NCBI RefSeq assembly: GCF_000376565.1
Contig: NZ_BARG01000061.1
Coordinates: 1 to 64,000 of the forward strand
Length of the DNA stretch: 64,000 nt
Origin: Streptomyces hokutonensis
GTDB lineage: Bacteria; Actinomycetota; Actinomycetes; Streptomycetales; Streptomycetaceae
Reading direction: 5' to 3'
Shown one piece after another: positions 59,465 to 64,000 of this stretch. A program made the translations under genes and the position numbers. Position 1 is the stretch's first letter, and every line of letters starts with the position of its first letter. The notes under the pieces were generated by a model, which was not told the DNA's origin, made no database searches, and saw only the letters and a program-made list of their open reading frames with translations.

Positions 59465-60714
59465 GCGGAGAGAGTAGAAGACGGGCTCGGGTCCGGGTCC
59501 CGTTCGGCGGGCTCGCGGCGGGGGAGGAGGAGCGGGCTGGCCAGGAGGAGGACTCCGGCCAGTGCGATCGCCGTGCGGGGGGTCGTGGCCGCGGCCACCC
59601 ATCCCCACGCGGCCGTCGTCAGCGCGATCGCCGCGCTGGTGCTGACCGACCACGCGGTGAGGGTACGGGCCACCCGGTCGGGGGCGGTCTCGGTGAGGCG
59701 GGCGGTGGCGAGGAGGGGGTTGAAGACGCCGATGCAGGTGACCATGGCGAGTTGGAGGGCGGCGACGAGGAGCATGCCGGGGACTCCGGGGCCGACGAAC
59801 GCCAGTCCCAGCGGCCAGCACGCGCGCAGCGTCCCTGCGGTGAGCAGCACCCTGTGCTGTCCGAACCGGGCCGCGAGCGGGCGCGCGAGGCGTGAGCCGA
59901 CGAAGCCGCCGGCGCCGGAGGAGGCCGCGAGCGCGAGCGCGAACTGCCAGGGCGCGAAGCCGAGATGACCCAGCAGGAGTACGGCGAGCAGCGGCTCGGA
60001 CGCCATGATCAGGCCGTTGACCGTCATCGCGTTGAGGAGCAGGGGGCGGAGGGTGGGGTGGGCGAGGATGTAGCGCCAGCCGTCGAGCAGGTCGGCTGCT
60101 TGCAGTCGTGGTGCGCCGGTTCGCTCCGGGTGCGGTTCCGTTCCGCCGATGGCTCGGATGCCGAGGGCCGAGAGCAGGTAGCTGGCCGCGTCGGCCACTA
60201 CGGTCGTCACCGGGCCCAGCAGGCCGATCGCGGCTCCGCCGAGCGGCGGGCCGAGCATCGTCGAGGTCCAGGTCGTGGACTCGAAGCGGGCGTTCGCCAC
60301 CAGCAGGTCCTCGGGTGGGACGAGGGATTTCAGGTATGCCCCGCTCGCCGCGTTGAACGCGATGTTCGCGGCGGCCACGGTGATGGAGACGAGGAGGAGC
60401 TGGGCGAAGGTCAGCCCGCCGAGCGCGTAGGCGAAGGGGATGCTCAGCAGGGCCGCGAAACGGGTCAGGTCCATCGCGATCATCACCGGGCGTTTGCGGC
60501 GGAACTCCACCCAGGGGGCCAGCGGCACCGCGATCAGTGAGCCCACCGCGCGGCCCGAGGCGGCCAGTACCGCCACCTGGGTCGGGCCGGAGTGCAGCAC
60601 GAGGATCGCGAGCACGGAGAAGGCGCCGAAGCCCAGGCCGGTGCCGTACGAACTGACCGCGAACGCTGCCCAGAGCCAACCGAACTGCCGGCCCAGCGTG
60701 CGCCTGCCCGTCAT
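59461..60714 (-). CDS. MFS transporter
   Basis: A 417-residue MFS protein of 12 hydrophobic segments (FGWLWAAFAVSSYGTGLGFG, VAVLAASGRAVGSLIAVPLA, RRKRPVMIAMDL as motif A-like). It resembles small-molecule exporters of the enterobactin/tetracycline-like group. I start at MTGRRTLGRQ, since an earlier start adds a poor segment. Its end overlaps the GNAT gene by 4 bp. Confidence 0.88.
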   Translation of the reverse strand: MTGRRTLGRQFGWLWAAFAVSSYGTGLGFGAFSVLAILVLHSGPTQVAVLAASGRAVGSLIAVPLAPWVEFRRKRPVMIAMDLTRFAALLSIPFAYALGGLTFAQLLLVSITVAAANIAFNAASGAYLKSLVPPEDLLVANARFESTTWTSTMLGPPLGGAAIGLLGPVTTVVADAASYLLSALGIRAIGGTEPHPERTGAPRLQAADLLDGWRYILAHPTLRPLLLNAMTVNGLIMASEPLLAVLLLGHLGFAPWQFALALAASSGAGGFVGSRLARPLAARFGQHRVLLTAGTLRACWPLGLAFVGPGVPGMLLVAALQLAMVTCIGVFNPLLATARLTETAPDRVARTLTAWSVSTSAAIALTTAAWGWVAAATTPRTAIALAGVLLLASPLLLPRREPAERDPDPSPSSTLSA

Positions 60715-60838
60715 TCCGCTCCTTTGGGACACCCGTTCGCCGACCGTCGTCGGTATCCAAGCGAGTGGGGGACGGTGACGGCAAACAACCGACACGCCGC
60801 GAAGCCACAATCGGTGGTTGTACCGGCTGGTGCGGTGG

Positions 60839-61744
60839 TCAGCGCGGGGTGCGGAGTCGGCGTGCGATGTCCAGATGGTCCGGTGCCGGTGGTCTGCCGG
60901 ACTCGAGCGACCACAGCGTGTTCTGGAGTACCCGGCCCAGGGTCCAGGCCCGGGCCCGTGCGCGGTCGATACCGATCACGTCGGTCATCGCGTCGAAACG
61001 CCAACGGATTTCGTCGGGTTCGAAGCGGTTGTCCAAGGCGGGGAAGAGCTCGAACCCGGGGTCGCCCGCCAGCGGTTTGGGGTCGATCGCCAGCCATTGG
61101 CCGCGGGCCCCGTGGTTCGCGTTGCCTGCGCCCAGGACGTTGTCGTAGTGCAGGTCCCAGTGCAGCAGCCTGTCGCCCGGCTCGGTCGCCACCTCGCGTA
61201 CCGCCGCCGCGCAGTCCTCGATCAGGCGTCGGTCGGACAGGTCCGGGAGGAGCGGGAGGACGGCGGGGGTTCGTTCCAGCATGGCCGCGGCCACCTCACC
61301 GAGGCGTCGGTGCAGTTCCGGTGATGCGGATACCGTCGTCAGGCGGGCCAGGAGGCGGGCGATGACGAGGGTCGCGGCGCGGGTGTCCGGTTCGTGGGTG
61401 AGGGCGCGGGACGCGTCCAGGCGTTCCAGGAGCAGGGTGCCGGTCGTGGTGTCGTAGTCCAGGAGTCTTACGGCGCCTTCGCCGGCCCAGGTGCGCAGTG
61501 CGATCGGCTCGCCTGCCGTCTCCTCGTCCAGGTACTGGAGTTTCAGCGCGGCCCGGGTGCCGTCGGCGCGCAGTACGGGGAGGACCAGGGCGCACATGCC
61601 GTAGTGGGAGGGGCCGTCGAGCCGTAGTGACCAGCGGGACATGAAGTCGGCCGCCCGGTGGGGGAGCTCGGCGACGAAGGCTCGTCCGGCCTCGCCGTTG
61701 AATCTCTCCTGGGAGGCGGCAAGTCCGGCCGGAATGTCGATCAC
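60839..61744 (-). CDS. APH(6)/hydroxyurea-kinase-type phosphotransferase
   Basis: A 301-residue kinase-like protein with the APH_6_hur pattern. N lobe contains RADGTRAALKLQYLDEETAG (nucleotide-binding Lys), catalytic loop is LLHWDLHYDNVLGA (Asp and Asn), and the metal site is LAIDPKPLAGDPGFELFP. Members phosphorylate streptomycin at the 6 position or hydroxyurea. Resistance is possible, but its substrate is not proven. The GTG start is divergent from the membrane gene at 61767, 22 bp away. Confidence 0.87.
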   Translation of the reverse strand: MIDIPAGLAASQERFNGEAGRAFVAELPHRAADFMSRWSLRLDGPSHYGMCALVLPVLRADGTRAALKLQYLDEETAGEPIALRTWAGEGAVRLLDYDTTTGTLLLERLDASRALTHEPDTRAATLVIARLLARLTTVSASPELHRRLGEVAAAMLERTPAVLPLLPDLSDRRLIEDCAAAVREVATEPGDRLLHWDLHYDNVLGAGNANHGARGQWLAIDPKPLAGDPGFELFPALDNRFEPDEIRWRFDAMTDVIGIDRARARAWTLGRVLQNTLWSLESGRPPAPDHLDIARRLRTPR

Positions 61745-61766
61745 GGCTCGGACGATACTTGCGTGC

Positions 61767-62432
61767 GTGAATCGGCACATGCGAATTACCCGGGGCCTCC
61801 ACAGGGTGTGGACATACGTCCGCAGCGCTCCCGGCACGTATGTCTGGCTGGGGATTCTCTTTGTCACCACGGTCGCCATGCATCATATGTCGCCGGAGTT
61901 CGAGCAGGACTTCCTGCGGCAGCGGTCCACCAACATCCACGAGTTGTCCAACAACCCGGTGCGGGTGCTGTTCGCCAGCGCGATGTGGATCGACGGGGGG
62001 CGCTGGTTGCCGTACGCCGTGCTCTACACGGTCTTCCACGCGCAGGCCGAGCGGTGGCTGGGGACTGCGCGGTGGCTGATGGTGTGTGTGGCCGCGCATG
62101 TGCTTGCCTCGCTGATCAGTGAGGGGGCGCTGTTGTGGGCCGTGAAGAACGGGATGGCGCCGCAGTCGTCCGTCGACACCCTTGATATCGGGGTGAGTTA
62201 CGCGCTGGCGGGGGTGGTGGGCGTGCTGGTGTACCGGATCGCCGTGCCTTGGCGGTATCTGTATCTGGTGGTTGTGCTGGCTGTTTACGGGGTGCCCCTG
62301 GCCACCCATCGGACCTTCACCGATCTCGGGCATTTCACCTCCATGGCGATCGGGCTGGCGTGTTATCCGCTGGTCAGAGGGTGCGGAAAAGCATGGAATC
62401 CGAAGGAGACAGTGGCCGCCTTCAGGGGTTAG
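61767..62432 (+). CDS. Rhomboid-like membrane protein
   Basis: A 221-residue protein with about six hydrophobic segments (TYVWLGILFVTTVAMHHM, LMVCVAAHVLASLISEGALL, VSYALAGVVGVLVYRIAV, LYLVVVLAVYGVPLATH). Motifs such as HVLASLISEGA and GVSYALAG resemble rhomboid TM4/TM6 positions, but the usual GxSG serine is not clear, so activity is doubtful. GTG 61767 is favoured: GATACT (61753-61758) could be a -10 box and the mRNA leaderless; ATG 61779 is the alternative. Confidence 0.7.
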   Translation: MNRHMRITRGLHRVWTYVRSAPGTYVWLGILFVTTVAMHHMSPEFEQDFLRQRSTNIHELSNNPVRVLFASAMWIDGGRWLPYAVLYTVFHAQAERWLGTARWLMVCVAAHVLASLISEGALLWAVKNGMAPQSSVDTLDIGVSYALAGVVGVLVYRIAVPWRYLYLVVVLAVYGVPLATHRTFTDLGHFTSMAIGLACYPLVRGCGKAWNPKETVAAFRG

Positions 62433-62441
62433 CGTCCGGAT

Positions 62442-63860
62442 ATGAGCAGCTCGGCAAGCGGTTCGGTCAGTGGTGTCGTGAACGGTGGCGTCTCCTTCTG
62501 GTACGCGGACGACGGGCTTCCCTCGCGACGGGAGCCTCTCGGCGGTGACGCTTCCGCCGACGTCGTCATCGTGGGCGGCGGGTACACGGGGCTGTGGACC
62601 GCCTACTACTTGAAGAAGGCTGATCCTTCTCTTCGGGTCACCGTCCTGGAGCAGAAGTTCTGCGGTTACGGCGCCTCGGGGCGCAACGGTGGGTGGCTGT
62701 ACAACGGGATCGCGGGGCGGGACCGGTACGCGAAACTCCATGGGCTCGAAGCCGCCGTACGGTTGCAGAAGGCCATGAACGACACCGTTGCCGAGGTCGT
62801 GAAGGTTGCCGAGGCGGAGCGGATCCAGGCAGACATCCATCGGGGTGGCGTGCTCGAAGTCGCCTGTACGCCCGCGCAGTTGGCTCGGCTGAAGGCATTC
62901 CACGAGCACGAGCTGTCGTACGGCGAGAAGGACCGGGAACTGTACGGCGCCCGGGAGACCGCCGAGCGGATTCGCGTCGCCGACGCGGTCGGGTCCACGT
63001 GGACGCCGCACGGGGCTCGGCTGCATCCGGTGAAACTGGTGAAGGGGCTGGCGCGGGCCGCCGAGGCGTTGGGCGTTGTCATCTACGAGTCGACGCCGGT
63101 GACCGAGATCCGGCCTCGGTGCGCTGTCACGCCCTACGGCAGTGTGCGTGCGCCCTATGTTCTGCGTTGCACCGAGGGATTCACCGCGAGTCTCAAGGGG
63201 CAGCGGCGGACCTGGCTGCCGATGAACTCCTCGATGATCGCCACCGAGCCGCTGACCGACGAGCAGTGGGAGTCGGTCGGTTGGGGCGGTCTGGAGACGC
63301 TCGGCGACATGGCGCACGCCTACATGTACGCGCAGCGCACCGCTGACGGGCGGATTGCGCTGGGCGGGCGCGGGGTGCCGTACCGCTTCGGGTCGAAGAC
63401 CGACAACGACGGGCGCACGCAGACGGCGACGATCGAGGCGCTGCGCGAGATCCTCGTCCGCTTCTTCCCGTCGCTCGCCGGGCTGCGGATCGAGCATGCC
63501 TGGTCGGGGGTGCTCGGGGTGCCGCGCGACTGGTGCGCGACGGTGACGCTGGATCGGGCTACGGGGCTGGGGTGGGCGGGGGGTTACGTCGGCTCGGGCG
63601 TCGCCACCACGAACCTCGCCGCGCGGACCTTGCGGGATCTGGTCCGACAGGACTCGGGCCAGGCCGGCCCCACCGAACTCACCGCCCTGCCGTGGGTCGG
63701 CCACAAGGTGCGCAAGTGGGAGCCGGAGCCGTTCCGTTGGTTGGGGGTGCAGGGGATGTACGCGACCTATCGCGCGGCGGACCGGCGTGAACTCGCGGGG
63801 CACAGTGCGCAGTCGTCACAGCTGGCCCAGTGGGCCGATCGAGTGGCCGGGCGTCACTGA
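62442..63860 (+). CDS. FAD-dependent oxidoreductase (DAO family)
   Basis: A 472-residue flavoenzyme. ADP-binding motif VVIVGGGYTGLWTAYYLKKA is at residues 41-60, followed by GYGASGRNGGWL (FAD contact) and a C-terminal FAD end with GLGWAGGYVGSGVATTNLAA. This set fits glycine/D-amino-acid oxidase-like or sarcosine oxidase-like enzymes, including gamma-glutamylputrescine oxidase. It lies 9 bp after the membrane gene. A strong terminator follows. Confidence 0.9.
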   Translation: MSSSASGSVSGVVNGGVSFWYADDGLPSRREPLGGDASADVVIVGGGYTGLWTAYYLKKADPSLRVTVLEQKFCGYGASGRNGGWLYNGIAGRDRYAKLHGLEAAVRLQKAMNDTVAEVVKVAEAERIQADIHRGGVLEVACTPAQLARLKAFHEHELSYGEKDRELYGARETAERIRVADAVGSTWTPHGARLHPVKLVKGLARAAEALGVVIYESTPVTEIRPRCAVTPYGSVRAPYVLRCTEGFTASLKGQRRTWLPMNSSMIATEPLTDEQWESVGWGGLETLGDMAHAYMYAQRTADGRIALGGRGVPYRFGSKTDNDGRTQTATIEALREILVRFFPSLAGLRIEHAWSGVLGVPRDWCATVTLDRATGLGWAGGYVGSGVATTNLAARTLRDLVRQDSGQAGPTELTALPWVGHKVRKWEPEPFRWLGVQGMYATYRAADRRELAGHSAQSSQLAQWADRVAGRH

Positions 63861-63959
63861 GACAACTCCCCTTGCCCTACTGCCAGTTGGGGCACCTGCG
63901 GCTACCATGGAAGGTTCCACCGCCTGACTTTTCAGCTCCGGGCGCGGAAACGAGGGGAA

Positions 63960-63998
63960 GCCCGTCCTCGGCCAGCGAGGGGTAGGCCGGGGACGGGC
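63960..63998 (+). terminator. Terminator after the FAD oxidoreductase gene
   Basis: GCCCGTCCTCGGCC pairs with GGCCGGGGACGGGC around an 11-base loop, with one T-G pair. The window ends two bases later. Confidence 0.75.
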
Positions 63999-64000
63999 GC

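Noticed and set aside
61296..63803. An 835-residue minus-strand frame opposite the membrane protein and FAD genes
   Set aside because: Pro/Arg/His-rich translation without motifs; the plus-strand genes carry recognisable domains.

Overview
The window is high-GC actinobacterial DNA, almost certainly from a Streptomyces chromosome. Supporting this are GTG/TTG starts, strong third-position GC bias, AAGGAGG-type ribosome binding sites, DUF5753-type XRE regulators, a MsiK-like sugar ABC ATPase, and a gene order (cysS, rlmB, DoxX, sugar nucleotidyltransferase, msiK) that matches the Streptomyces core as I remember it.

Region 1 (1-7.6 kb) is core chromosome: cysS, rlmB with a duplicated 3' end, a DoxX membrane protein, a sugar-1-phosphate nucleotidyltransferase, a small exported protein and msiK. 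It ends at a tRNA-Thr(TGT) gene at 7574-7647.

Region 2 (7.6-31.95 kb) is an integrated actinomycete integrative and conjugative element (AICE) of about 24.3 kb in the 3' half of that tRNA. It is bounded by 44-bp perfect direct repeats (attL 7606-7649, attR 31903-31946). The left end carries a tyrosine integrase, an XRE-type regulator, an excisionase, a Prim-Pol replication protein and a P-loop helicase-like protein, followed by a 252-bp cluster of 13 GCTACC/GGTAGC motifs that looks like an iteron origin. The middle holds small cargo genes, a terminase-small-subunit-like HTH protein, three more regulators, and a 1447-residue phage tail tape-measure-like protein with a C-terminal NlpC/P60-type domain. 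The right end is a leftward operon of start/stop-overlapping genes ending in an FtsK/SpoIIIE-type (TraB-like) DNA translocase. The same palindrome (AGTGTTCA-N3-TGAACACT) lies upstream of both the xis-rep operon and the transfer operon, so one repressor could control both.

Region 3 (31.95-41.68 kb) lies between attR and a further copy of the 44-bp tRNA 3' end; both copies are followed by nearly the same terminator. It has no integrase. It carries stress and signalling genes: two cold-shock proteins, a DEAD-box helicase, a CBS protein, an SCO5918-like protein, a GvpU-like gene broken by one stop codon, an anti-sigma-type ATPase, a MerR-like regulator, a HlyIII membrane protein, a frameshifted PRC-barrel gene and a SpoIIE phosphatase. 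It also has a non-coding stretch rich in GCAGT motifs. I read it as an older island accreted at the same tRNA.

Region 4 (41.7-51.9 kb) holds a large LuxR-type (LAL) regulator, two alpha/beta hydrolases, an HD-domain protein, and a TetR regulator divergent from an MFS-NmrA-SDR operon with two direct-repeat operators. It ends at a degenerate tRNA-3'-end-like sequence (51838-51850) plus a terminator, possibly a third, decayed junction.

Region 5 (51.9-64 kb) appears chromosomal: an autoregulated glyoxalase-ArsR-SRPBCC operon, a membrane-anchored STAND NTPase with 14 WD40 blades, an XRE/MmyB regulator, a DUF4037 protein, a GNAT/MFS pair, an APH(6)-type kinase divergent from a rhomboid-like membrane protein, and an FAD-dependent oxidoreductase followed by a terminator.
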